64,000 bases of DNA from Clostridiales bacterium (GTDB lineage: Bacteria > Bacillota > Clostridia > Monoglobales > Monoglobaceae). Within the stretch, counting starts at the first letter, position 1. Each line of letters begins with the position of its first letter. Location of the stretch: NCBI GenBank assembly GCA_019419865.1, contig JAHZIG010000005.1:62001-126000 (forward strand), read 5' to 3'. The translations under genes were made by a program, and so were the position numbers. Shown here in pieces: positions 51,884 through 60,531 of this stretch. The notes under the pieces are model-generated. The model searched no databases, was not told where the DNA came from, and saw only the letters and a program-made list of their open reading frames with translations.

Positions 51884-53332
51884 TCAGATGCTGTCGATAG
51901 CTTCTTTGATCGTCTTATCTTTAGCCATCTTACTGTACTTTTCGACCTCTATCTTATTCTTGGCGGCGTGAGTCAAGCATCCGGCTCCGCCTATACAGCC
52001 GCCTACGCAGGCCATGCCCTCGATAAAGTTGGCGTTTCCTATCTGTCTCGAGGCTTTGAGCAGTTCTTTTTTACATTCCTCGATACCGTCGCAGGATACC
52101 GCGTGCAGCTCGAATTCGGTGTTGCCCTGTTCTTTTAGCGCCTCGACCACAGCCTCGGCGAGACCGCCGCACTTAGCGAAGATCCTGCCGTAGTATGACG
52201 CGCTGTTGAGTTCGCCGTCCTCGAGAGAGGTGAGGTCAATGGAGCGGGCGTCGAACAGAGCCTGAAGCTCCTCGAACGTCAAAGCGCTGTCCACGTAAGG
52301 AGCCACGCTTTCTTTCTTGATCTCCATCTTTTTAGCGGTACAGGGACCGATAAACACGATCTTGCAGTTCGGATCGTTTTCCTTAAGACGTTTCGAGATC
52401 GCCGCCATAGGACTTAAGTTGTGCGAAACGTTCTGTCTCAGAGTCGGGAACGCCTTTTCCACATAGCTTACGAACGCGGGACAGCACGAACTTGTAAGGA
52501 AGCCCTTTTCAGCCAGTTCCGCCGCTTCGGAATACGCCACCATATCCGCGCCGAGCGCAGCCTCTACGACTCCGTCGAAGCCGAGCTCTTTTATTCCGGT
52601 CACGACTTGACCTAAGCGTATATTGGCGTACGAGAACTGTCCTGAGATAGACGGAGCGACTACCGCGTACAACTTAGTATCGTCGTCGCCGCTGTAGCGT
52701 TTGAGCATATTGACTACCTCTATTATGTAAGACTTATCGGTTATCGCGCCCCAAGGACATTGATATACGCAGGCGCCGCAGGATATACATTTCTCGTTAT
52801 CGATCTTCGCCGCGTGTTTTTCGTCCATACTTATAGCCTTTATCTTACAAGCTCTCTCGCAGGGACGTTCGCTCTTGCTTATAGCGCTGTAGGGACAGAC
52901 TTTTGCGCACATGCCGCACTCTACGCATTTATCTTTATCGATTATAGCCTTCTGGTTGGAGTCGAACGAGATCGCGCCTTTTTTACATACGTCCTCGCAT
53001 CTGTGGGCGAGACAACCGCGGCAGGCGTTGGTGACTTCGTATCCGCCTACGGGACATTCGTCGCAGGCTATGTCGATTACCTGGATTATATTCTCGTCGG
53101 CTTCGCGTTTCGCCGACGCCATAGATATACGCTGCCCGACTATGGCACGCTCTTTGTATATACAGCAGCGCATGGTAGCCTTGTCTTTAACTATATACTT
53201 GGCGATATCGTTGAAACTGCCTACCAAAGTGTCGTCGTAAGCGTGACGTGCAACTTCTCTCAATACTTTGTATTTCAGGTACTGAACCTTGGTGTCGAAC
53301 TTTCTCATTGCTGGTTTGTTTTCTGTACTCAT
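51884..53332 (-). CDS. [FeFe]-hydrogenase with N-terminal ferredoxin domains (group B-like)
   Basis: Monomeric hydrogenase-type iron-sulfur protein, 482 aa. N-terminal half: several Cys clusters for [4Fe-4S] centres, CRGCLAHRCEDVC, CVECGMCAKVCPYSA and CISCGACVYQCPWGA. H-cluster domain: L1 TSSCCPAFVSY, L2 FIGPCTAKKMEI, L3 EGMACVGGCIGGAGCL, with all four H-cluster cysteines. The AF after SCCP instead of the usual GW is the form I associate with group B enzymes. The ATG follows GGAGG. It is third in the cassette after the sensory hydrogenase and the phosphatase. It could catalyse H2 metabolism or serve as a partner protein; maturases (HydE/F/G) are not in the window. Confidence 0.85.
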   Translation of the reverse strand: MSTENKPAMRKFDTKVQYLKYKVLREVARHAYDDTLVGSFNDIAKYIVKDKATMRCCIYKERAIVGQRISMASAKREADENIIQVIDIACDECPVGGYEVTNACRGCLAHRCEDVCKKGAISFDSNQKAIIDKDKCVECGMCAKVCPYSAISKSERPCERACKIKAISMDEKHAAKIDNEKCISCGACVYQCPWGAITDKSYIIEVVNMLKRYSGDDDTKLYAVVAPSISGQFSYANIRLGQVVTGIKELGFDGVVEAALGADMVAYSEAAELAEKGFLTSSCCPAFVSYVEKAFPTLRQNVSHNLSPMAAISKRLKENDPNCKIVFIGPCTAKKMEIKKESVAPYVDSALTFEELQALFDARSIDLTSLEDGELNSASYYGRIFAKCGGLAEAVVEALKEQGNTEFELHAVSCDGIEECKKELLKASRQIGNANFIEGMACVGGCIGGAGCLTHAAKNKIEVEKYSKMAKDKTIKEAIDSI

Positions 53333-53435
53333 TTTATACCTCCGTCTCCGGAACTATTTCGATCCGGCGCTTATTTTAGTTTTATAATAAAATGGTTATT
53401 TGTTTACTTGATTTTCTGGATCTTATTAGGTCGAA

Positions 53436-54602
53436 TCAATAATACTCGACCGTCACGGTTTTACCCATTGCTTTAAGACACTCGGCGAGCTCGTCGATCA
53501 TTTTGAGCTTTATGCTGAAATTTATTTTCAGATCTATATGCGCCGTGTTCTTCGCTTTTCCGACGAACAGATTGACGTCCGTCGCCTCTTTGAACAGCAG
53601 CCTCGCAAGTTCCGAAGCCCCGTCGTTTTGCTTTTCCCAGAGAGGGAACATGGAGTTGTCGTCAAGATAATTCTTGGCGTAGTCCAAAACCCTCGACAGC
53701 GTCAGCACGCCTTCGGTCGCAAGGTCTATCCCGTCTATCTTAGAGGTGGGCGGGATGTCGGAGTCGGAGCTCGAGTTCTCGCTCCTCACCTCGGTCCCTA
53801 AATACCGGGCAACTATTTTCGAGGTCGTTCCGCCGCATACTATATGCTTGCCTTCGTTTGAGAAAAACTTCTTCAGCATGATCTCGTCGTTTTCCTTGTT
53901 CTCCGGCGGACCGATACATGCGTTGCAGGTTTTGCGTTTTCTGATCTGCACGGCCACGACGGTCGTATCGTCGCCCGGCTCGTTCGCGTATAAGCGGTTG
54001 CACTCGTCGGCTATCGTGGACGCTATTATCTTGGCGGTCATTTTGTAGTTATAATGGCTTTCCATATATGCTATTATATTCTCGCGCTGCCAGCCGTAAT
54101 TGAGCACGTCGCCGACCCCGGCGTATATCGCGCCGTCGCTCATCGCTATCAGCACGTCGTCGTTTTCAAGGCTTATTTCGGACTCGAAGACGCGCTTGCC
54201 TTCGATCGTCCTGTCTTTCACTTTGTAGTTGAAATTTTTCCCGTTTCTCAGCAGTATTACCAGCGGATTGTCGAACTGGTACATCGTGAGCTCGGTGGTA
54301 TTTTCAAACTTCATTATGGTAAACGTGGAATACGCGACGCCTCGATCCTTACAGACCGGCAGAGTCGCGGCTATTGTGGAAACGCATTCCTCGACGCTCA
54401 TTTCCTCGGCTATCATAGTCGATATTATCTTAGAAGTAAGCGTAGAGAGTATGTTCGCCTTTACTCCGCTTCCGAGTCCGTCGGCGAGTACGACGATGAG
54501 CTCCCCGTTCCTGCCGTTTCTTATCTCAACCATGTCTCCGCAGAGCTGTTCCCCGACATGGTTCAGGCTTATATAGCCTACGTCGGCGAACAGATCACTC
54601 AT
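53436..54602 (-). CDS. SpoIIE-family PPM serine phosphatase with extra C-terminal domain
   Basis: Protein phosphatase of 388 aa. The N-terminal ~220 residues are a SpoIIE/PP2C fold with metal-binding aspartates: CGDMVEI, VLADGLGSG, AMSDGAI and GDDTTVV, in the usual order. The C-terminal ~165 residues contain a CNACIGPPENKEND linker and a domain I do not recognise (VCGGTTSKIVARYLG, then LARLLFKEATDVNLFVG). It overlaps the sensory hydrogenase gene by 8 bp, so the two are coupled. In known group C hydrogenase clusters such phosphatases are thought to transmit the H2 or redox signal; the protein target is unknown. Confidence 0.88.
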   Translation of the reverse strand: MSDLFADVGYISLNHVGEQLCGDMVEIRNGRNGELIVVLADGLGSGVKANILSTLTSKIISTMIAEEMSVEECVSTIAATLPVCKDRGVAYSTFTIMKFENTTELTMYQFDNPLVILLRNGKNFNYKVKDRTIEGKRVFESEISLENDDVLIAMSDGAIYAGVGDVLNYGWQRENIIAYMESHYNYKMTAKIIASTIADECNRLYANEPGDDTTVVAVQIRKRKTCNACIGPPENKENDEIMLKKFFSNEGKHIVCGGTTSKIVARYLGTEVRSENSSSDSDIPPTSKIDGIDLATEGVLTLSRVLDYAKNYLDDNSMFPLWEKQNDGASELARLLFKEATDVNLFVGKAKNTAHIDLKINFSIKLKMIDELAECLKAMGKTVTVEYY

Positions 54603-56274
54603 CGCTGAGAGTCTCCTTCAGTCTGGTGAGCGCGATCTTGGTTTCGGCTGTAGTCTCGCCGAGCAGCGACGCTATCTCCTGAACTACGCGCATCTGTTTT
54701 TCGACCACCTTATCCGTTATCTCGACCGCTTTTTTGCTCTGCTCTTCTTTTTTCTCGCGTTCGGTCTCCTCGGCGGTGACGTCCTTCATTATGCTGATTA
54801 TTATTTTGTATTCTGGGTCGTAAACTATCGTCTCTTCGACATATTTACCATATTCGGAAAGGTATTTATTCTTTATCTCGGCGGCCTTGCCGGACGTGAT
54901 ATTGTTCACGGCGAACATATAGTCGGTCGGGTCGGTGAGGACGACTATCGGTTCGCCTATTATCTCCTTTACGCGCTTGATATTGAATATCTCCTGCGCC
55001 GCTTTGTTCATCTGCTGTATCTGAAGCTTGTCGTTGAGCACGGTTATGCCGTTGGGCGAACTGTTTATGACCTTGTCCGAGAAGGATTCCGCCTTCTCCT
55101 TAAGATATGGCAGACACATCGTCATGTCGGCCTTGCCTTGGAGAACGGCTATCGCTTTGTCGCGGCAGGTGGGGTAGCCGCAGCTCCCGCAGTTGAGTTC
55201 CTGCTCCGGCGTGAACTTGCCTATGCTGTGCAGGACTTCTTTGATAGCCACTGCGCCGGGGCGCATGACGCGTTTGCCCTCGTAGCTGAACGACTTTGCC
55301 GTATCCTCCTCTTCGGGAACGCTGAAGTCCAGGCCTTTATCCACCGTCTTGCCTATGGTTATACATTCGCTCACATGGTATAATTTATCCCTCTTCATGA
55401 CCGGACCGCCTATACACGAGCCGTCGCAGGCGGACATCTCGATAAAGCAGTCGGATATTGCTCCGCCGGCCACGTCCTCGAGCGCGTTCATGCAGTCGTC
55501 CAAACCGTCTATCGCGAAATATGTGTAATCGTCCTCAAGATCCATGGAGCCGAGTATGCCGCCTCGTATGGGGAAGAGTCTGGCGCGGCCCCGGGTCTCG
55601 TTTTCGGGTTCGCAGTTTTCGATCTCCACCCCGCTCTCCTCAAGCCAGCGGTTCAGCTCGTCGAAAGTCAGCGCACAGTCTATGTATCCGCTCATGCTGT
55701 CCGCTTCGTCCTTTTTAGCGATGCACGGACCTATAAACACCGTCTTGCAGCCGCCGTGCTGTTCTTTCAGAAGTTGACCGTGCGCCTGCATCGGAGAGAG
55801 TACTTTGGCGAGGTAGGGCAAAGCCTCCGGGTATTTTTTCTGTATAAGAGTGTTTACGCTGTGACAGCAGGAGGAGATGATAACCTTCTGCCTCCGGCTC
55901 TTGACCAGCTTTTCGTATTCTTTTTTTACTATGGTCGCGCCGATCGCGGTCTCCTCGACCCCGGCGAAGCCAAGTTTTTTCAGGGCTTTTTCCATAGCCG
56001 TGATATTTACCTTGTAGTTTGAGATATACGAAGGGGCTATGGAGGCGTATACCTCGTCTCCGCTTGCTATAAGCGCTTTTGCGATATCGAGATCGTCTCT
56101 CAGACGCTTAGCGTTCTGAGGACAGTTGACGTAACATCGGCCGCAAAGGATACATTCGTCCTGGATTATTATAGCGTGATGATCCTCCATTTTTATGGAT
56201 TTCACCGGACAAAATCTAATACATTTGTAGCAGTTCTTGCAGTTTGATTTTTTCAATTGAATAGGGTAATCCAC
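54595..56274 (-). CDS. Sensory-type [FeFe]-hydrogenase with PAS domain (group C/HsfB-like)
   Basis: Protein of 559 aa likely sensing H2 or redox state. Order: ferredoxin-type clusters CKNCYKCIRFCPVKS and CILCGRCYVNCPQNA (about 12-60); H-cluster domain (about 75-330) with divergent L1 SSCCHSV, L2 FIGPCIAKKDEA and L3 EMSACDGSCIGGP; a further four-Cys [4Fe-4S] motif (CGSCGYPTC ... C) around 375-400; a PAS domain (about 415-525, SFSDKVINSSPNGITVLNDK); and a charged coiled tail. The HS after SCC replaces the usual PG and fits sensory members. GTG start after AAAGGGGG. It is first in a three-gene operon with the phosphatase and second hydrogenase. Confidence 0.87.
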   Translation of the reverse strand: MDYPIQLKKSNCKNCYKCIRFCPVKSIKMEDHHAIIIQDECILCGRCYVNCPQNAKRLRDDLDIAKALIASGDEVYASIAPSYISNYKVNITAMEKALKKLGFAGVEETAIGATIVKKEYEKLVKSRRQKVIISSCCHSVNTLIQKKYPEALPYLAKVLSPMQAHGQLLKEQHGGCKTVFIGPCIAKKDEADSMSGYIDCALTFDELNRWLEESGVEIENCEPENETRGRARLFPIRGGILGSMDLEDDYTYFAIDGLDDCMNALEDVAGGAISDCFIEMSACDGSCIGGPVMKRDKLYHVSECITIGKTVDKGLDFSVPEEEDTAKSFSYEGKRVMRPGAVAIKEVLHSIGKFTPEQELNCGSCGYPTCRDKAIAVLQGKADMTMCLPYLKEKAESFSDKVINSSPNGITVLNDKLQIQQMNKAAQEIFNIKRVKEIIGEPIVVLTDPTDYMFAVNNITSGKAAEIKNKYLSEYGKYVEETIVYDPEYKIIISIMKDVTAEETEREKKEEQSKKAVEITDKVVEKQMRVVQEIASLLGETTAETKIALTRLKETLSDE

Positions 56275-56600
56275 GATAACATTCCCCCTTTAAATAAAGC
56301 TTATATCTAATGTTCAAACCGATAAAGTTTTCTGTTTCAACGCCGCGAGACCGCCGCGGCCTATAAATCAATTATAATAATTATATAAAATAAAAAGAGC
56401 CTTGTCAATAAACTTATACTTTGAAAAAACAGTAAATCATACAAAATTTTTATCAGTTTTTAGTTGATAATTTTTTGGAATTAATTTGATATCTAAAAAG
56501 AATAGATTTTAATGGAATTGCGCTTGTTTAATAGCAAAATAAGGGCGTTAATACCGCTTTCGTTTAGTGGAAAACGGTATTAACAGAATTTTCCGACGCT
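56275..56600. other. Intergenic DNA upstream of the hydrogenase cassette
   Basis: AT-rich; must contain the cassette promoter. A TATAAG-like -10 on the minus strand near 56299-56304 has no good -35, so it is only a weak candidate. No gene seen. Confidence 0.4.
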
Positions 56601-57515
56601 TTAATCGCCTAAATATGGTTCGGCGCTGAATTCTATATATGGCCGATCCGATTCGTCGAATTTTATTTCCAACCAAATATAGCCCGAAGAGGAGAGATCG
56701 TCTCGATTCCATCTGTCCATCATAAGTATATATTTACCGTCCTTTTCCAGAACGTACGCGGGCTGTCCGTAAAAAGACTTATCCGCGTCGAGTCCCCGAA
56801 ACGGGTTACCGAGAGATTTCCACTCGCCCATGATATTGTCGGCTACGGCAATATCCGCCGCGTTGGGAGACCAGCCTGTGCAGCCGGAGGTTATGCAATA
56901 ATAGCGACCGTTATGCTTAAAAACCGCAGGCGCCTCTCTGGACTGGTTCTTCCCGGTAATCGGATAAACATATATGTTTTCTTCGGTGAAATCCATGTAG
57001 TCTTTTGAGAGCTTTACCGCTCTCAGACACGAATTCCAATGGCTGGCCGTAAATAGGTACGCGTTGCCTTTATCGACAAAAACGCTGAGATCTCTGCTTT
57101 GAAAACCGTTGGGCTTAAAAGAATGCGAAAACCTGAAGTCACCGTCAGGAGTGTCGCAAACGGCGCAGCCGACACGCGCAAATTCATAGCTGCTGTCGTC
57201 TAAATGCATGAACATAATAAATTTTTCGGTTCGTTTGTTATAGACGACCTTAGGTCTTTCGCAAATCTTGTCCCAATATAGCGGATGTGAAGGATCATCC
57301 GTTTCGGGTTTCAAAACAGTTCCGCGGTATTCCCAGTCTTTCAGATCCTTCGACCTGTAGCATGAGACGCCGCATAGCTCCGAACGTCCGGGGCTTATCA
57401 TTTTTCTCTTATCTTCGCCGTACCAGTAATAATTGTCGTCCCACTTGAGTATACAGCCGCCATGAGCTTCGATCCTGTTAGCGTCGGAATCTACCCAAGC
57501 TTCTCCGTTTAGCAT
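56601..57515 (-). CDS. GH43-family glycoside hydrolase
   Basis: Five-bladed beta-propeller glycosidase of 304 aa, likely acting on arabinose-, xylose- or galactose-containing side chains. The start WVDSDANRIEAHGGCILKWD, followed by YYWYGEDK, is typical of one GH43 group; CERPKVVYNKRTEKFIMFMH, REAPAVFKHNGRYYCITSG (likely acid/base Glu) and AYVLEKDGKYILMMDRW follow as propeller blades. I start at the third in-frame ATG (57515), 8 nt after GAAGG; the first ATG lies inside that site. No signal peptide, so it is cytoplasmic. It is divergent from an AraC regulator that probably controls it. Confidence 0.87.
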   Translation of the reverse strand: MLNGEAWVDSDANRIEAHGGCILKWDDNYYWYGEDKRKMISPGRSELCGVSCYRSKDLKDWEYRGTVLKPETDDPSHPLYWDKICERPKVVYNKRTEKFIMFMHLDDSSYEFARVGCAVCDTPDGDFRFSHSFKPNGFQSRDLSVFVDKGNAYLFTASHWNSCLRAVKLSKDYMDFTEENIYVYPITGKNQSREAPAVFKHNGRYYCITSGCTGWSPNAADIAVADNIMGEWKSLGNPFRGLDADKSFYGQPAYVLEKDGKYILMMDRWNRDDLSSSGYIWLEIKFDESDRPYIEFSAEPYLGD

Positions 57516-57595
57516 GTGCATCATCCTTCTTTGATATTTTTAAAACAAATAATAAAAAGTGTGTGTGGTGTTATTATTTGGCGCGTTATGCTATT

Positions 57596-57624
57596 ATAAT
57601 ATCACAAAAAATCTCATTCGTCAA
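57596..57624 (-). promoter_or_regulatory. Promoter of the GH43 gene
   Basis: Minus strand TTGACG, 17 bp, TATTAT. Confidence 0.65.
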
Positions 57625-57659
57625 TTTATTATAAATATTAAATATATTAATTTATTCTA

Positions 57660-57688
57660 TTGAGAATTGGTCAATTTTGTGTTAAAAT
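57660..57688 (+). promoter_or_regulatory. Promoter of the araC-like gene
   Basis: TTGAGA, 17 bp, TAAAAT. The spacer contains AATTGGTCAATT, a near-palindrome that could bind a regulator. Confidence 0.6.
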
Positions 57689-57759
57689 AATAATATATTA
57701 GTCGATAGAAAATTATTTGCTCCGATACTATATTCAGATTATGAAAAGGGTGATTTTTT

Positions 57760-58587
57760 ATGCTGTTTCCTATACTTCTTGCCAAAACGAAATTATTGCC
57801 GTTTTATATTACCGCGATGGGTGAAAAAGACTTCCAGCGTCCCATAAAAAGACATGACGGCCTGAACGATTACCAGTTTTTGTATTCGATCGAAGGCCGC
57901 GGAAAGTTCATATACGGCGGCGAATCCTACGATATAGGCGAGGGCGGAGCCTTCCTTTTTAAGCCTAACGTGTCTCATGAATACTACGCGGACGGGGATA
58001 CGTGGAAAACCTGCTGGATCACGTTTAACGGGGATTCGGCGGATTCGCTTTTTGAATATCTCGACTTCGGCGACGCCGAGGTCTTTGATATAAACAAATT
58101 CGACGACCTCTACGTGCACCTGCGTTCGATACGCAAACATTTCAGCAGCGACGAACTTGACAGAGAGGTGAAGATGTCGCTTGTTTTATATAGGATACTC
58201 GTGCGCTTGTCCGAGATCAAAAACGAACAGCCGAACGAACAGGAACTGTCGAAAAACGAAAAATATCAAAAGCTGGCCCCGCTTATGGAGATGTTGTCCG
58301 AAAAATACTACGAGGATATAAGTCTGGGCGATATGGCGGACGTTCTCGGAATATCGAGAAACCATCTATGCAGACTTTTTAATAACGTCTATCACACGAC
58401 GCCGCTCAAATATTTGACTCAGCTCAGGCTCAATAAAGCGAAATATATGCTTTGCAGTCCGGATAAGATGAAGATAAAGGACATAGCCTACGCCGTGGGC
58501 TTTAACGACACCAGTTATTTCTGCAGCGTCTTTAAAAAGATGGAGGGGAGCACCCCGGAGGAATACAGGAAGATAAATAACTTTTAG
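57760..58587 (+). CDS. AraC-family transcriptional regulator
   Basis: Sugar-responsive regulator of 275 aa. The N-terminal cupin-like sensor domain (about 15-130) contains YQFLYSIEGRGKFIYGG and FKPNVSHEYYAD, typical of AraC ligand-binding domains. The C-terminal ~100 residues hold the two helix-turn-helix units: ISLGDMADVLGISRNHLCRL and IKDIAYAVGFNDTSYFCSVF, then FKKMEGSTPEEYRKIN. The ATG follows AAGGGTGA. Divergent orientation to GH43 makes that gene the best target candidate. Confidence 0.92.
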   Translation: MLFPILLAKTKLLPFYITAMGEKDFQRPIKRHDGLNDYQFLYSIEGRGKFIYGGESYDIGEGGAFLFKPNVSHEYYADGDTWKTCWITFNGDSADSLFEYLDFGDAEVFDINKFDDLYVHLRSIRKHFSSDELDREVKMSLVLYRILVRLSEIKNEQPNEQELSKNEKYQKLAPLMEMLSEKYYEDISLGDMADVLGISRNHLCRLFNNVYHTTPLKYLTQLRLNKAKYMLCSPDKMKIKDIAYAVGFNDTSYFCSVFKKMEGSTPEEYRKINNF

Positions 58588-58663
58588 AACGCATAGAATT
58601 ACGATCGATTTATCTACCGGCGCCGGCTTTGGCGCCGGCGCTCATCCATACCAGTCCGCGCTT

Positions 58664-59287
58664 TTATTCGGCGCTGATCTTTATTTGGCTCGGTTTCGCT
58701 CCGGTCTCGGATATTATTATATCTTTGATCTGCGCTACCGACGAGTTATCCAAATTACCGCCCTGAACTATTACCGAAACGGTTCCGTTGCTGATCAGAG
58801 CGAAACAGTCGGAAAAGCCTTTCGCTTTGATCTGGGTCTCTATAGAACTCTCGCGCTCCTGGTTCTCCGTAGCTTCGAGTATACTCTTTTCGGCCTCCTG
58901 CTTTGCGGTCTGGCTCGCGTCCGCGCTGGATTGTATCTCTTTCCAGCTATCCATGGTCTCGCTCCTCTGAGAGTCTCGAGCCTGTCTTGACGCGGCTATT
59001 CCGGCTCCCGAAAGCTGCGCCGAATCCGTTCCCTGTTCGGGCGCCGCGGTCTGGGAAGCGTCGCCTTCGGTATCGCCGTTCTGTTCGCCCGAGCCGTCGC
59101 CGCCGTTTTCGTCTTCGGCGTCCGAGTCCGAATTTACCGGCATTACGTCCGAGGTCACGCTTACCGATTCCATATCGCCCGAGCCGACCGTCCATCTGTA
59201 ATAACCGGCGGCGAGCACAAGAGCGACCAGCCCGAAGGCGAGGAATTGTTTTCCTTTGAATTTGAATTTACGTTTTTCTGTACTCAT
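58664..59287 (-). CDS. spoIIIAH: Stage III sporulation protein AH
   Basis: Mother-cell component of the channel linking mother cell and forespore, paired across the septum with SpoIIQ. 207 aa. One membrane segment near residues 13-27 (FLAFGLVALVLAAGYYRW), a long Ser/Asp/Glu-rich linker, then a helical region and the YscJ/FliF-like ring domain (about 150-205: DCFALISNGTVSVIVQGGNL). It is the last gene of the operon; 60 bp separate it from spoIIIAG. The linker is unusually acidic and rich in Gly/Gln. Confidence 0.9.
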   Translation of the reverse strand: MSTEKRKFKFKGKQFLAFGLVALVLAAGYYRWTVGSGDMESVSVTSDVMPVNSDSDAEDENGGDGSGEQNGDTEGDASQTAAPEQGTDSAQLSGAGIAASRQARDSQRSETMDSWKEIQSSADASQTAKQEAEKSILEATENQERESSIETQIKAKGFSDCFALISNGTVSVIVQGGNLDNSSVAQIKDIIISETGAKPSQIKISAE

Positions 59288-59347
59288 ATAAATACCCCTT
59301 TATATATAAATTTTATTTTTTCCATGTTTCATAGCCGCGCGGCGAAC

Positions 59348-59983
59348 TCAGTGCGTTATCTTTATCCTATTTGAAGGAATACCGTACAGCGCGCGCACGG
59401 CTTCGTATATTTCGTATTTCACGTTCTCGTCCGCCGCCCCCTCGGCCACGACCAGTATACCGGTCGGAGTCGGAGCCGTTTGAGACAGAACGATCGGCTC
59501 CTGCGAAGATCCCTGCCCGGACATGACGACGCTCTCCTCGGTCTCCGATTCGGTCTGCGTCTCCGCGCCGCCGCCGTCGGATGAAGAATTTCTCGAGGTC
59601 GTTCTGCTGTCCTTAGCCAGCGCCTTTTCGCCGTCGTTTTCAACGTAGATCCTGACGCTGACCTCTCCCGCGCCCTGTATCCGTTCGAGGATCTCTTTAA
59701 GATCCCGTTCGGTCTTGCGCACGTATTCTTCGACTTCGCTATACTGCGTCGGAGTCTGAGGATCTTCGGGTCCCGAGTCGCCGGAGCCGCCGCCTTGAAA
59801 AAAATGCGGAAAGGCGAGCGCCGCTATCGAAGCGATAATTAAAAATACGATTAATTTGTTCACCGGACGTTTGCCGCCGTCGTCGCTTGCCCGTTCGGCG
59901 CCGCCGTCGGACGTTTCGGCTGAATCGCGGTCGGTCTTATCGAGTTTTAAAAATTTAACGAGTCTTTCTAAAAACTTATCCAT
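59348..59983 (-). CDS. spoIIIAG: Stage III sporulation protein AG
   Basis: Channel ring-forming protein of the mother-cell outer forespore membrane, 211 aa. N-terminal cytoplasmic stretch, one membrane segment (KLIVFLIIASIAALAFPHFF, about 43-63), then the ring-building domain: VEEYVRKTERDLKEILERIQGAGEVSVRIYVE near residues 82-113, and ILVVAEGAADENVKYEIYEAVRALYGI near the C-terminus. A Ser/Thr/Glu-rich insert (about 120-165) lies between them. ATG after GGAGG. Confidence 0.93.
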   Translation of the reverse strand: MDKFLERLVKFLKLDKTDRDSAETSDGGAERASDDGGKRPVNKLIVFLIIASIAALAFPHFFQGGGSGDSGPEDPQTPTQYSEVEEYVRKTERDLKEILERIQGAGEVSVRIYVENDGEKALAKDSRTTSRNSSSDGGGAETQTESETEESVVMSGQGSSQEPIVLSQTAPTPTGILVVAEGAADENVKYEIYEAVRALYGIPSNRIKITH

Positions 59984-60005
59984 ATGGCGCCTCCGACGTT
60001 GAATT

Positions 60006-60527
60006 TTATCGATCTTCTGCGGATACGTAAATATTCTTTTTATCTACGCCGTAATTTTGATTTATGCTTTCCTTGACGGAGGAGACGAGGTCTTCTTCCC
60101 CGCCGGTTTCGGAGTTCGTATAAACTACGACGTCTACTCTCAGTATCTCGCCGAAATTTTCCTGAGAATCCGAAGTCTCGACCCGCGTTTCAAACGCGCG
60201 ACCCGGATATTCCGATTCGAGAGTCGCGGTTATCTTCGCCCCCACGTTCTCACGGTAAATTTTGGTTATATCCTCTCTCTGTCTCTCCTCCATTTGGGAG
60301 TAGGAGGTATAGGCGTTTTCCTGCTCGGATTCGATCTGAGGGATACTCCCGTCTCTGAACCCGCCGAGCAGAGAGACTACGGGGGTTATTATCGATATTA
60401 CAAGGATGAGACCGAGGGCCAGCCGGATATATTTTTTTATCCCGTTTTCGGGCATAAGCATATCGCACATCGAGCCGAAGACTATAACTCCGGCGATCGT
60501 CATCGTCCAATCTCTGAGAGCTTCCAT
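60006..60527 (-). CDS. spoIIIAF: Stage III sporulation protein AF
   Basis: Membrane-anchored channel component, 173 aa. Two closely spaced membrane segments (about 8-26 and 35-53: LALGLILVISIITPVVSLL) followed by a C-terminal soluble ring-type domain. The sequence MEALRDWTMTIAGVIVFGSM is typical. It starts 4 bp after the spoIIIAE stop, showing tight operon packing. Confidence 0.92.
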   Translation of the reverse strand: MEALRDWTMTIAGVIVFGSMCDMLMPENGIKKYIRLALGLILVISIITPVVSLLGGFRDGSIPQIESEQENAYTSYSQMEERQREDITKIYRENVGAKITATLESEYPGRAFETRVETSDSQENFGEILRVDVVVYTNSETGGEEDLVSSVKESINQNYGVDKKNIYVSAEDR

Positions 60528-60531
60528 TTCT

